Below are positions 27,118-37,600 of a stretch of DNA of 64,000 nt, piece by piece. Position 1 is the stretch's first letter. Each line of letters opens with the position of its first letter. A program made the position numbers and the translations under genes. Under the pieces are notes generated by a model. It was not told the origin of the DNA and did no database searches. It saw only the letters and a list, made by a program, of their open reading frames with translations. This DNA comes from Chondrinema litorale (GTDB taxonomy: Bacteria; Bacteroidota; Bacteroidia; Cytophagales; Flammeovirgaceae): assembly GCF_026250525.1 (NCBI RefSeq), contig NZ_CP111051.1, positions 124,001 to 188,000 on the forward strand. Direction: 5' to 3'.

Positions 27118-28311
27118 ATGAAAAAAGTAAATGGACTAGGTATAGCTACTTTGTTACTAACAAGTATGCTTACTATCATGGTAGGTTCAGCCATTGCCCC
27201 ATCATTATTAGAGATAGAAAAGAATTTAAATTTTCAATTTGATTCCGGATTACTAATCACTTTACCATCATTAGGTGTAGTAGTATTTTCTCCATTAGCA
27301 GGCTGGCTTTTATCTAAGTTAGGTTCTTTTAAACTATTATGCTTTGGCTTAATACCCTATGCCCTTTTCGGTTATGGAGGTGGTTTTATAAGTAATGATT
27401 ATATATTAATTGCAGACAGAATTTTACTTGGTGGTGCTGCTGTATTTGTACAAATTGCTGCCACAGCCATAATAGCTGAGAACTTTATTGGCAAAAAGAG
27501 AATGCAAATTATTGCTTGGCAAGGTATGGCTATAGAAGGTGGCGGAGTTTTATTTCTTTCTTTAGGAGGCATACTGGGAGAAATGCATTGGCAATATCCC
27601 TTTTTAATTTATCTAATTGCGCTGCTTTGTTTTGTTCTTAGTCTATTTGTACTCCCAAAAACATCTAAAGAAACTACAGCAGAAGCTAACACCGAACAAA
27701 CGTTTGAAAACAAAAACATTAGAAAATTAGTCTATATAATATTCGCGGGAGCATTGTTTTCAATGATCATTTTCTTTATCAGTTTTATACAACTACCCCA
27801 ATATTTACCAGAAAATTTTAATTTTTCTGAATCTGAAACTGGCTATTTAATGGCTTTTATTTCGCTCATCGCTGTAATTACGGCTAGCCAGTTACCCAAA
27901 ATTGCCAATAAGATAAGCCCAGGGTTTATAGTGGTGGGAGGCTTTGTGTTTTTTATGTTAGGGTACATCTTGTTTGCCGTGGCAAATAATGCTCAACTTC
28001 TTTATACTGGTGCATTGGCAACAGGTATTGGTTTTGGTTTTAGCATTCCTACATTAAACCACTTAATGGTTGAAGTAAGTACACCTAAAACCAGAGGCAA
28101 AAATCTAGGATTATACTCAATAGGCGTATTTGGAGGGCAGTTTCTATCTACGTTTATGGGATTTATTATAAATGATACTAACACATTATTCTTACTAACA
28201 GCATGTCTCAGTTTGGTTGTAGCCATTTTTCTGGGAGTCTTATTTAATAAATATGCTGTAAAACACAATCAATCTAAAATTAACAGAAAACCACGTGAAG
28301 CTACTGCATAA
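27118..28311 (+). CDS. MFS transporter, likely drug exporter
   Basis: 397 residues with twelve predicted membrane helices in two halves joined by a charged loop (about 185-205, TSKETTAEANTEQTFENKN). The helix 1-2 region, the PSLGVVVFSPLAGWLLSKLGS loop and the GIGFGFSIPTLNHLMVEVSTPKTRGKNLG segment fit the drug:proton antiporter branch of the major facilitator superfamily. It overlaps the AraC-type regulator gene downstream by 17 bases, so the two are co-transcribed. It diverges from tetR, with the operator region nearer tetR. The substrate is not predictable. Confidence 0.85.
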   Translation: MKKVNGLGIATLLLTSMLTIMVGSAIAPSLLEIEKNLNFQFDSGLLITLPSLGVVVFSPLAGWLLSKLGSFKLLCFGLIPYALFGYGGGFISNDYILIADRILLGGAAVFVQIAATAIIAENFIGKKRMQIIAWQGMAIEGGGVLFLSLGGILGEMHWQYPFLIYLIALLCFVLSLFVLPKTSKETTAEANTEQTFENKNIRKLVYIIFAGALFSMIIFFISFIQLPQYLPENFNFSESETGYLMAFISLIAVITASQLPKIANKISPGFIVVGGFVFFMLGYILFAVANNAQLLYTGALATGIGFGFSIPTLNHLMVEVSTPKTRGKNLGLYSIGVFGGQFLSTFMGFIINDTNTLFLLTACLSLVVAIFLGVLFNKYAVKHNQSKINRKPREATA

Positions 28312-29056
28312 TTGGAAAAACGATATTCTTATTAACAAAATCGAAGACCTACCGGAAACACTTCCGGGAGACTGGTTTGCCCTATATTTTGAAGAAGAAA
28401 AGGACAAATTAACTAAAGTCTATCTTAAACCTCTAAACGAAGATTACCAACATTTTTTTCCTAAAGAAAATGGTGTTGTACTCACATTTAAAAGAAATTT
28501 AATTGAGGAAGACGACAAAGAATATGCTTTAGATGTATTGAATTTATTTAATCTTACACCCAATAATTGCTTAAACATTTCTTCGGAATTTCAAGAAAGG
28601 TTTGTGCATGTTAAAATGCTATTATTAATAGAGTTTGCTGATGCTGATAATAGTGATATTTTGATTAAATCTATGCTAAAGGTGCTTTTATTGCTACTCA
28701 TCAAACTACAACATAAAGGATTTATTAATTATGAGTTAAATCAAAAAAGGGTTTATATGTTTCTACAATTAATGGAGATACATTATGCTACACATAATTG
28801 GGCCGACTTTTATGCCAAAAGAATGGGGATTAGTGAAAAGAGACTGAACCAGATTTTAAAAGAGAAGTTGAACAAAACTGCCAAACAAATTATACAACAA
28901 AGGCAGCTAACAGAGATTAAAAGAATGCTACAAACAGATGCCTACTCAATAAAAGAAATTGCCTATAAATTAAGCTTTCAGTCTCTGAGTGATTTTAGCC
29001 GATTTTTTAAAAGACATACTGGTTTGAGTCCTTCTCAATTTAAGCAGTCTTTATAA
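28295..29056 (+). CDS. AraC-family transcriptional regulator
   Basis: 253 residues. The C-terminal 100 residues hold two helix-turn-helix motifs of the AraC type (WADFYAKRMGISEKRLNQILKEKL and YSIKEIAYKLSFQSLSDFSRFFKRHTGLSPSQFK). The N-terminal part is a short cupin-like sensing region without an obvious ligand signature. The start overlaps the MFS gene by 17 bases, implying translational coupling and probably control of that transporter. It converges on the next gene with a 10-base gap and no obvious terminator. Confidence 0.88.
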   Translation: MKLLHNWKNDILINKIEDLPETLPGDWFALYFEEEKDKLTKVYLKPLNEDYQHFFPKENGVVLTFKRNLIEEDDKEYALDVLNLFNLTPNNCLNISSEFQERFVHVKMLLLIEFADADNSDILIKSMLKVLLLLLIKLQHKGFINYELNQKRVYMFLQLMEIHYATHNWADFYAKRMGISEKRLNQILKEKLNKTAKQIIQQRQLTEIKRMLQTDAYSIKEIAYKLSFQSLSDFSRFFKRHTGLSPSQFKQSL

Positions 29057-29066
29057 GAGACTGCTA

Positions 29067-30857
29067 TTAGCTCTGTTTGTCTCTTGCAGATTTGAGCCAA
29101 GTACTTGGTGTAATTCCTTCTGCTTTTTTGAAGAATGCATTAAAAACAGCCTTTGAATTAAAACCACTTTCGTAAGCCAAAGCTAATACAGAAAGATGTT
29201 TGTAGTTTTCGTTGAGAGCGATGCTTTTAAAGTGAGTTAATCTGTATTGATTAATAAATTCATTAAAATTCATCTTAAATTCTTCATTTACAAGCAAAGA
29301 AAGCTTGTTGGGGTGTAGCCCTACTTTCTCTGCTAAAAAACTTAAGCTTAACTGAGGGTTTAAATAAGCTTTGTTTGTTTCTATATAAGCTAAGAGTTTT
29401 TCTTTTTGTGCATTTAACTCCTGCTTATCTATACTACTTACTTTAGCTTCCGGCTGGCTTTCTGGTAAAGTAAAATCAGATACAAATAGCGAATCAAATT
29501 CTTTAAATTGGTGAAGCGATACTAAAAATGGCTCGTATTTGAAATACAAAACTTGCCCACGTTTTAGCGAAATAAATTTTTCTAAAAGATCGATTGCAAT
29601 TTCTTTATGCAGAGAATTAGCGAGAATGTATAATTTATATGGAATCAATTGAGATTTTTCTTCAACTGCATTAGCCCATTCTTCCAGAGTTTCATCAGAC
29701 AGTTTTGCTTGATTCCCATTTATACAATTAAAAAGCATTTTGAGCAATGTTTCATCTTTGGCAAGTATCACCGTTTGCTCAAACGTTTCTTTTTTATTGA
29801 GCCAAATAAGACACATCAATTTAAGATGCAGCGCCAGCTCAAGCTCTGGATTGAGCTCTAATGATTTTTCAAGAAAAACTAAAGCCTGATCAAACTTTTG
29901 TTGTAAATAGAAAAGATTGGCATAAGTAAAATAATGATTTGCTGAGTAGGGATCAACATTTAAAGCATTTTTTACATATACTTCAGCTTGTTCAAAATAG
30001 CCATTTACCATAAATAATTCTGCCATGGCTTCTAAGCCATCTGTATGGTGCGGATTTATTTCAAGTAATTGCAGAATGAGATCGTATGATTGCGAATAAT
30101 TCCATTCTTCCCAAAAGCTTTTACCTATAAAAGATTGAATGTATTCGGGTAAATCTGTATCAATTTCTTGCCCTTTTATAAAGTTGGCTATAGCTAAACT
30201 CATCGCCTCTTCTACTGGCATATAACCCCAAATTGAGAGCAAACCATAGCATTGTAAATTACCATAATAAGCTCTCGCAAACTCCGCATCAAATGAGATT
30301 GCCAAATCGTAAAACTCAATTGCCTTCTTTATAGATTCAGGATTCCACTTTAATTGATAATATCTTCCCTTTAAAAAATAATCGTAGGCTTTTACGCTCT
30401 TAGTAGGTTGTTTTATTAGATGTTCTTGAATATTAAAATGTCCGAAATTATCTCTAATCTGGTTGGCTAAAAGCAAGCTTATTTCATCTTGTAAGGTGAA
30501 AATATCGTCCAATTCTCTATCAAAGTTTTGAGACCAAAAATGCAAACCATCTTCTGCATTAATGAGCTGCGCAGTTATTCTTACTCTACTCTGTATTTTT
30601 CTAACACTGCCTTCTAAAATTGTACTTACTCCCAACTGGCGTCCAATAGTCCGGATGTCTAGATTTTTACCTTTAAAAGCAAATGAAGATGTACGAGCAA
30701 TTACTTTTAAGTCCTGAATTTTTGTGAGTGCGTTAATAATTTCTTCTGTAATTCCATCGCTGAAATATTCATTTTCAGGATCGTTACTCATATTTACGAA
30801 TGGCAATACAGCAATCGATTTTTCAGAATTTACTACAGCCTGAATTGGGTTAATCAT
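29067..30857 (-). CDS. FlgO/TolB-like plus TPR plus AraC one-component regulator
   Basis: 596 residues, soluble. The N-terminal domain (about 12-130) reads SIAVLPFVNMSNDPENEYFSDGITEEI and ILEGSVRKIQSRVRITAQL, the FlgO/TolB N-like fold found in adenylate-cyclase-type regulators. TPR-like helices follow (about 145-420), and the C-terminal 100 residues are an AraC DNA-binding domain (LSFLAEKVGLHPNKLSLLVNEEF then LSVLALAYESGFNSKAVFNAFFKKAEGITP). In related proteins of Bacteroidota the same modules often flank a membrane helix; I see none here. It probably senses a cytoplasmic or protein partner signal through the TPRs and controls unknown targets. Confidence 0.85.
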   Translation of the reverse strand: MINPIQAVVNSEKSIAVLPFVNMSNDPENEYFSDGITEEIINALTKIQDLKVIARTSSFAFKGKNLDIRTIGRQLGVSTILEGSVRKIQSRVRITAQLINAEDGLHFWSQNFDRELDDIFTLQDEISLLLANQIRDNFGHFNIQEHLIKQPTKSVKAYDYFLKGRYYQLKWNPESIKKAIEFYDLAISFDAEFARAYYGNLQCYGLLSIWGYMPVEEAMSLAIANFIKGQEIDTDLPEYIQSFIGKSFWEEWNYSQSYDLILQLLEINPHHTDGLEAMAELFMVNGYFEQAEVYVKNALNVDPYSANHYFTYANLFYLQQKFDQALVFLEKSLELNPELELALHLKLMCLIWLNKKETFEQTVILAKDETLLKMLFNCINGNQAKLSDETLEEWANAVEEKSQLIPYKLYILANSLHKEIAIDLLEKFISLKRGQVLYFKYEPFLVSLHQFKEFDSLFVSDFTLPESQPEAKVSSIDKQELNAQKEKLLAYIETNKAYLNPQLSLSFLAEKVGLHPNKLSLLVNEEFKMNFNEFINQYRLTHFKSIALNENYKHLSVLALAYESGFNSKAVFNAFFKKAEGITPSTWLKSARDKQS

Positions 30858-31000
30858 CTTCGATATTTATTCAATGTGAGAGACCTTTCTTCCTTATCTC
30901 TTTAATAAGCTCATTTGTATTTTACTATACCTGCAAATTAACTTATTCCTGAAAAATTTTCCTATTAATTGATTTACCCCAGAATTAGTGAAATATAAAA

Positions 31001-31029
31001 AAAGCTGCCTTATAGAATAAAGCAGCTTT
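31001..31029 (-). terminator. Intrinsic terminator of the M4 protease gene
   Basis: AAAGCTGC pairs with GCAGCTTT around a 13-base loop, with a T-rich run following on the minus strand. It lies about 20 bases past the protease stop. Confidence 0.8.
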
Positions 31030-31051
31030 AGACCTATTGTAGACACTACAA

Positions 31052-34000
31052 TTATAATTTCAATACTTTTTCTTTAATGGTTTTATCATTTACAGTAATT
31101 AGCGCCAGAAAAATGCCCGATGGCAGATTAGAAGTGGCAATTTCCTGCGAGAAGTCGTAATCACTTTTTTGATAATCTGTAGATTGAATAATATGTCCTT
31201 GGAGATCAATCAACGATATTGACACTGTTCCTACCTCACTGCCAGAAATCTCAATGGTAAAAGCTTCGTCTACCATCGGATTCGGAAAAAGGCTTATATT
31301 CACTCCTGCAATTTCGTCGTCTAGTGCTGTGGTAACAGTGTAGCTAAATGAATAAGTAGTTGATGTAGCACTACATCCATACTCATTACTTACAGTTACA
31401 ATATACTCTCCGGCTGTACTTGGTGTATAAGTTTGAGAGGAACCACTTATATAAATTTTACTTGAGTTGTTATACCACTGGTAACTTTCGTAACCATCTG
31501 GTGCAACTAGTGAGAGATCGTCTTGCGTAATCGTAATTTCACTTGCAATACTATAGTTTGTAACAGAAGCCGAAGCGGTGTTGTCATCTGTATTTACATC
31601 GTCCTCTAATTCAACCGAAGCGCTCACCGAATAGGTTTCTGCTGAGGTAGATAAATCTGCTTCTACTACATAATCATATGTTTCACCTGGTGTTAAAGAA
31701 TCTATTGTTACAGTTTGGTCTGCTAAAACTGTAGAATCGCTTAAAGCTAAAATCTGGTAAGTAAATACCAAGCTTTCTAATGTCTTGTTACCATTATTCA
31801 AAATTGGAATTGTAATTTCTGTATTAGCAGATAAATCACATTCAGAAGGCAAATCTATATCTCCAATGGTGGCATCGTAATCTGGAGCAAAATCTATTGC
31901 AATGTCATCTATATAGAAATTCCCTTGATTAGATGAGCTCGTAAGATGCCAAGCTAAATAATAGATACCTGAAGAATCAACCGAAACTTTGCCTGTTGCT
32001 TCAGCATATTCTGTATTTGATATCCCACTCAAATCAGTTATTTCTTCCACAATGCTATTCGCATCTAAGTCACTCATTAAGTATAAAGTAAGATTTTGAG
32101 AAGAACCTGAATCTCTCTGGCGATACCAAAAGCTGATGTCGTATACTTTACCTGCTTCCATTTTTAAGCAGCTTGTAAAGAGCCAATCGTTTGCTGTTCT
32201 GTTAGACGAACCATAGTAAGAAAAATATCCGGTTCCAGATCTGGCATTCCCCTCTGTTGTATTTATATAATTCCATTGAAATGCATTTCCACTTACGTCA
32301 GAATCATTATTGGCATTTAGTATGTACCAAGACGATGCATAGTCTTCGTCTTCTAAATCTGTCTCAAATTCCGATTCGGTTACATCTGTCATGTATGACT
32401 GAATGTAATCTGTTTGTGTAAGTGTATCTGTAAAACCAAAGCTATTTGTCATGATTAATGTAACATCGTAGCTGCCAGCTTCTTCGTAAACAATTGTTGG
32501 ATTTTGCTCAGTTGAAGTAGATGGTGTACCACCTTCAAAAATCCAGCTCCAACTTACAGCTTCCATAGACTCATCTGTAAATGTGATAGAAGTTGACTCA
32601 CAAAAACTGGTAAGATCTGCACTAAAACTTGCTCCACCAATACCCACTGCATACCAGGCATTCACTGTTTGTGCATATTCTTCTGAATCTTCGCCAAATA
32701 AATCTTCTGCTGCTTGTATTGATGCAATAGCAGTAGCTTCATAATCTGAAGAAGAAGTTAAATAAACCGTAAGTGTTCTGTATGCAATTAAAGCTGCGTT
32801 TTCTATACCAATACCCGATACTGAATAAGAGCTACCTAAATCATTCTCTCCTGTTTTACCTACAGAAAGTAAATAGAACCAGTGGTTTAAAACACCACTA
32901 TTGATGTGCACCCCTCCGTAATCGTCGCTGCCTTCGTACCAATAGTCTCCTAAGTAAGTATCTGGTTGCTCATAATCATTTGGGTTAGACATTGATCTAA
33001 TTTGATATTCCAACTCTTCGCCAATATCCCAAATGCCTTTATCTGGTGCTGCATAATATTCTACACAAGCTGCCCAAATATCACTAAAGCCTTCGTTAAG
33101 TGCTCCCGGTTCATAAGAATAATCTAAGTCTGCTGTACTTCCCATTACTGCGTGACCTAACTCGTGAGAAGTTACATCTAAAGTGGTTAGCGGTGTAGAA
33201 TAGCCATCACCAAAAGTCATTTTTTCACCGTCCCAATAGGCATTGTAATAATCTGTTCCGGCATGTACATATAAGTACATTGCGGCTCCGGCATCATCGT
33301 ATCCATACCTATTGTGCGTTGTTGAGAAGTAGTCGAAAGTCATCATTGCACCCCAATGTGCATCGAGTGCAGCATTGTCTTTATCAGAGTTATCCCACTC
33401 TTCACTTGTCCAGTTATTGTCATTATCTTCAAAATCACTGGCTTGGTTATAGTTGATTCCGATTACACTACCATCTTGCAATGTATTGCCACTGTTTTCT
33501 AGATTGTAAGTAAAAATACCTTCTCCTCTAGTTAAGTCATGCAATACATATGTAGAGTCTGTATAGGTAGTTTCTATATAAACACTTCCACTGTATTTTG
33601 TATCTGCATTTTCGTCTAGGTGCTTAATGATGGGGTTTTTCCATAAAATATCGCCAGATTCTGCATCTACATAGATATAATCTCTGCTAGTAGGTGTTTG
33701 CGCATATATATCGAATTTATAAGCTAAGTGTAAAGTTGTATCTGTTTGATCTAAATGGTTTTTACAGATAAGTAATTCAGCTTCTGGATAATAGGTAGCT
33801 GTCTCATCTCCTTTTAGTTTTTTAACGAAAGCCTCTTCAGAATCTAACTCCCACTTATATACATTTGCACCAACATATTCTAAAGCAGCTTCAAGTGCTT
33901 CATCTTCACTTAGTGTTGGTGTGGTATCAATATTTTCGATTGGGAGAAACTGACCATTTATAGTATTAATTGTACCCTCATTGGTTTTACTATGCACATA

Positions 34001-34315
34001 ATACTGGGCACTTTCAACTTTTAAACCTTTGTAAGTTTGCTGGTACTTTTGGTGTACCATTCCCAGTTTATCAGTGTTGGTTTCGATTAGCTCCATATCT
34101 ACCTCATCTGCATAGTTAAGAGTAGATTTTAGCGCTGACTTGGCTTCTGTTAATTTATAACCACTTTGCGATTGGTATTTAACGAATTTGGTTACTCCGT
34201 TTTTGTCTTTAACCTCCTTCTTAATAATTTGCTCTTGAGAAAATGCAAGACTGTTTGTTAAACAGCAAGCTGCAAAAATCAAGAGTTGTATTATGCGTAG
34301 CTGCTTCTTTTGCAT
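31052..34315 (-). CDS. Secreted M4 thermolysin-like metalloprotease with PKD domain and T9SS sorting domain
   Basis: 1087 residues. A signal peptide (about 1-26) precedes an FTP/PepSY propeptide (about 45-220, a folding inhibitor). The M4 catalytic domain has the zinc motif HELGH near 383 and the third ligand Glu in NEGFSD, with VHINSGVLNHWFY downstream. A PKD-like beta domain (SWIFEGGTPSTSTEQNPTI), a jelly-roll adhesion-like region and a CARDB-type domain follow. The final 80 residues form a type IX secretion sorting domain (SLFPNPM...LPSGIFLALITVNDKTIKEKVLKL). The protein should cross the outer membrane by T9SS and be released or attached. It would degrade extracellular protein for nutrition. 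Confidence 0.93.
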   Translation of the reverse strand: MQKKQLRIIQLLIFAACCLTNSLAFSQEQIIKKEVKDKNGVTKFVKYQSQSGYKLTEAKSALKSTLNYADEVDMELIETNTDKLGMVHQKYQQTYKGLKVESAQYYVHSKTNEGTINTINGQFLPIENIDTTPTLSEDEALEAALEYVGANVYKWELDSEEAFVKKLKGDETATYYPEAELLICKNHLDQTDTTLHLAYKFDIYAQTPTSRDYIYVDAESGDILWKNPIIKHLDENADTKYSGSVYIETTYTDSTYVLHDLTRGEGIFTYNLENSGNTLQDGSVIGINYNQASDFEDNDNNWTSEEWDNSDKDNAALDAHWGAMMTFDYFSTTHNRYGYDDAGAAMYLYVHAGTDYYNAYWDGEKMTFGDGYSTPLTTLDVTSHELGHAVMGSTADLDYSYEPGALNEGFSDIWAACVEYYAAPDKGIWDIGEELEYQIRSMSNPNDYEQPDTYLGDYWYEGSDDYGGVHINSGVLNHWFYLLSVGKTGENDLGSSYSVSGIGIENAALIAYRTLTVYLTSSSDYEATAIASIQAAEDLFGEDSEEYAQTVNAWYAVGIGGASFSADLTSFCESTSITFTDESMEAVSWSWIFEGGTPSTSTEQNPTIVYEEAGSYDVTLIMTNSFGFTDTLTQTDYIQSYMTDVTESEFETDLEDEDYASSWYILNANNDSDVSGNAFQWNYINTTEGNARSGTGYFSYYGSSNRTANDWLFTSCLKMEAGKVYDISFWYRQRDSGSSQNLTLYLMSDLDANSIVEEITDLSGISNTEYAEATGKVSVDSSGIYYLAWHLTSSSNQGNFYIDDIAIDFAPDYDATIGDIDLPSECDLSANTEITIPILNNGNKTLESLVFTYQILALSDSTVLADQTVTIDSLTPGETYDYVVEADLSTSAETYSVSASVELEDDVNTDDNTASASVTNYSIASEITITQDDLSLVAPDGYESYQWYNNSSKIYISGSSQTYTPSTAGEYIVTVSNEYGCSATSTTYSFSYTVTTALDDEIAGVNISLFPNPMVDEAFTIEISGSEVGTVSISLIDLQGHIIQSTDYQKSDYDFSQEIATSNLPSGIFLALITVNDKTIKEKVLKL

Positions 34316-34628
34316 GGTTGAATATTTGTGTCTTCAAAAGATCAATTTCTTTAAAATGCTTGTTGTTAATTATCTTCATCTGATCTGAGAAAACACAAAT
34401 GCTGCTTATGTACTCGAATTATTCAGAAAATTCTTCGAAAAAGTTGATTTAAATTAAGCCATTCGTGAAAGATCTTATGTGTACATATACAGAAATGGCC
34501 ATCAATTATTATCAAATGAGTAAATTGTTATAAAAAAAATACTCCACTATAAATTCCTCTTGTGGTTTAAGCATACCTACTCAAGGAATAATAATGAAGT
34601 ATTGGTTTTCGAGATATTAATTTGGTTA
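34316..34628. other. Intergenic region between protease and PAS-array genes
   Basis: About 310 AT-rich bases. It must contain the protease promoter (minus strand). No ORF, strong hairpin or repeat was recognised. Confidence 0.4.
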
Positions 34629-37600
34629 TTACTTATACTGGGCCAATTGCTCTTTTAATAACCTTTCGCCGATTTCAGTATTTTCGATTACATATCGTAC
34701 TTCTATAAATTTAATCGGTACTCCAGACTCATCAACAACTGGAGAAACCACCAAATGCACATAATAGGTTGAGCCATCTTTCCTTCTGTTTTTAAGATAC
34801 CCTTTAAACATTTGGCCTGCATTTACTGTCTTCCAGAAATTATTATAAAATTCTTCTGAAGTCTCCGGATGTCTAATTATGCTGTGTGTTTTACCTATTA
34901 ACTCTTCTCTAGAGAACTGAGAAACCTCACAAAATTTATCGTTGATATATGTGATATTACCGTTTTTATCTGATTCTGAAAGCAGTGTACATTCATTTAA
35001 AACAGCCATTCTTGCATCTAACTCAAACTTCATCATAGAAGTTGTAGCAAGCTGGTTTTGAAGATTTTCTTGTGTCTCTAAAAGCAGTTTTTCTTGCTGA
35101 GCGTTTTCTTTAATTGTTTTCTCTAACTTCTCATTAGCTAGTTTTGAAGCTGTAATATCAGAAGCATATTTAATTATTCTTTTAGGTTTGCCATTCTTAT
35201 CTTTCAGTATAGAATAGCTACCATGTAAACAAATTCTTTCTCCCGATTTTTTGACTCTTTCATACTCTCCAAATTGCGCATTCCCTTTGCTTAACTCATC
35301 CCAAAATTGTTTGTATTCTTCAGATCCTGAAAAAGACTTATTTACAAAAAGTTGATGATGTTTACCTTTTACCTCTGACTCATTAAAGCCCATCAATAAC
35401 AAGAAATTACGATTAGCAGAAATAATGTTTCCTTTTAAATCGAACTCAATTCTGGCAATACCACTTTCGTCAATGGCAGTCATTCTACTTTCAATCTCCT
35501 GAGCTTTTCTTTTAATCTCCTCTTGAGTACCTTTTAACTCTTTTACATTCTTTAAAAGCTCTTTTTCTTTTTCAGTAAGCGCTTTACTATTCTGCTGACT
35601 TTCGTTTAAAAGTGATTCGACTTGTTGTTTAGACCTAATTAACTCCGTGATATCTTTAGCGAAAACAGCGCAAGAAGTTATATTATTATCTTTATCTTTT
35701 AGCGGAGTATAAGTAGATAAATAGCAGGCATCTATAGAGCTTATATAATTTGTTTCTTGAAGCGTTTCTCCACCTAAAGCTTTATCATAATACTCTTTTT
35801 CTGTTTGTTTAGCATCTTCTGGCAAAATAGAGAAGATATCTAATCCAACTACTGCTTGCAAATTAGAAGCTGCTAATGCATTAGAAAATGTATTATTAAA
35901 TTGGATGATGCAGTAATTTTTATCAAGTACAAAAATAGAATCTGTACAGGCATTCATTAAGCTTTTAATAAATGCTTCTTTAGTCTCAACTTCTTTTAAA
36001 GTTGCAGACATTTTATCCTGCGCATTGGTAAGCATTTCTAGGTGCTCTACCATTAATTCTTCTTGCTGCTTAATTTGCTCAGACTGTATTTCTAATTCGT
36101 ATTGAGCTTTTTTAATCTCAGAAATATCAAAAACGAGTGTAATTACTCCTTTAGGATTTCCTTTTTCATCTTTTAAGATAGAATAGCTACCATGCAAGTG
36201 AATAGTTGTGCCATCTTTCTTTACTCTTTCATACTCACCAGAAAAGGCAATACCATTAGCTAAATTTTTCCAAAACTCCTTATAGCTTTCCTTAGCAGCT
36301 TCTGTCTCTGACATAAAGATTTCATGATGAGCACCTTTGATATCTTCTAACTCATAGCCTAACAACTTTAAAAAGTTAGTGTTAGCTGTTATCACATTTC
36401 CCTCCAAGTCAAACTCGATTGATGCTATTCCACTTTCATCGATGGCAGTCATTCGATTAGTCATGTCTTGCGCTTTCAAACGCATCTCATCCTGAGTGAG
36501 CTGAAGTGCATCAAAATTCTCTCTTAACTCTTTTTCCTTATCTTGTAGTACTTCACTTTGTATCTGGCTTTGCATTAAAAGCTCATCTACTTTTTCTTTT
36601 GATCTGATAATCTCCGTTACATCCTTAGCAAATACTGAACAGGCGTAAACTTCTCCCTTCTCATTAATTATCGGTGAATAAGAAGATACAAAGTGAGAAT
36701 CTACCGCATTAATATATTCTGTTACCTGAAAAGTTTCTCCCTTAAATACTCTATCATAATATTCTTTATGTTGGCCTCTTTCCTCAGGAGTTAGTAATGT
36801 AAAAACATCTACGTGTTTCTCCACTTTAAGGTCGACTGCCGTCAGATTATCATAAAATGCATTGTTAAATTTTAATATTCTATATCTACTATCAAGAACA
36901 ATAATGGTATCTGTAGATGCATTAATGATGTTATTCATAAACTGCTCTTGCTCCTGCACCTCTCCCATTATTCGCTGCATTTCTTCTTGTGTGGCATGTA
37001 GTTCTTCTACACTTTGCCTCATCTCCTCTTCTTGTGCTTTTAATGCCTCATTTTGCAGCTGGCTTTCTCTTAGAATTTCATCATTCTTTCTTTTTAACAG
37101 CTCTTGTTCTGTAACATCTTTACCAAAAACACCAATGCTATTTACATTGCCAGCTTTGTCTTTAAGCGGACTGAAAATTAAATACATGATGTGCTCTTCG
37201 CTTCCGATAATTACAGACCTTAATGTAGAAGTAAACTCACCTGACAGTGCTTTTGCCCACATCTCTTTGTGGAACTCAAGAGACTCTCCTTCAAATATTT
37301 CTTCTGCTCGTTGACCTATTTTTAGCCTTCTACCATGCTTTTGAATGTTGTTTGAGAAAGCTTTATTGAATTTTAATAACTTATGATTCTTATCAATCGC
37401 AAAAACTATATCTGTGGTAGAGTCGATCAGGTTATTCATGAATTGTTCCTGATCTTGAATCTCCTTCATTATCCGCTGCATTTCTTCTTGAGTCGCAGAA
37501 AGTTCTTCCATATTCTGGCGCATCTCTTCTTCTTGAGATCGTAAACTTTCTGTTTGCAGCTGGCTTTGCTCTAGCAAAGACTGTGTTTTCTGATTAATCT

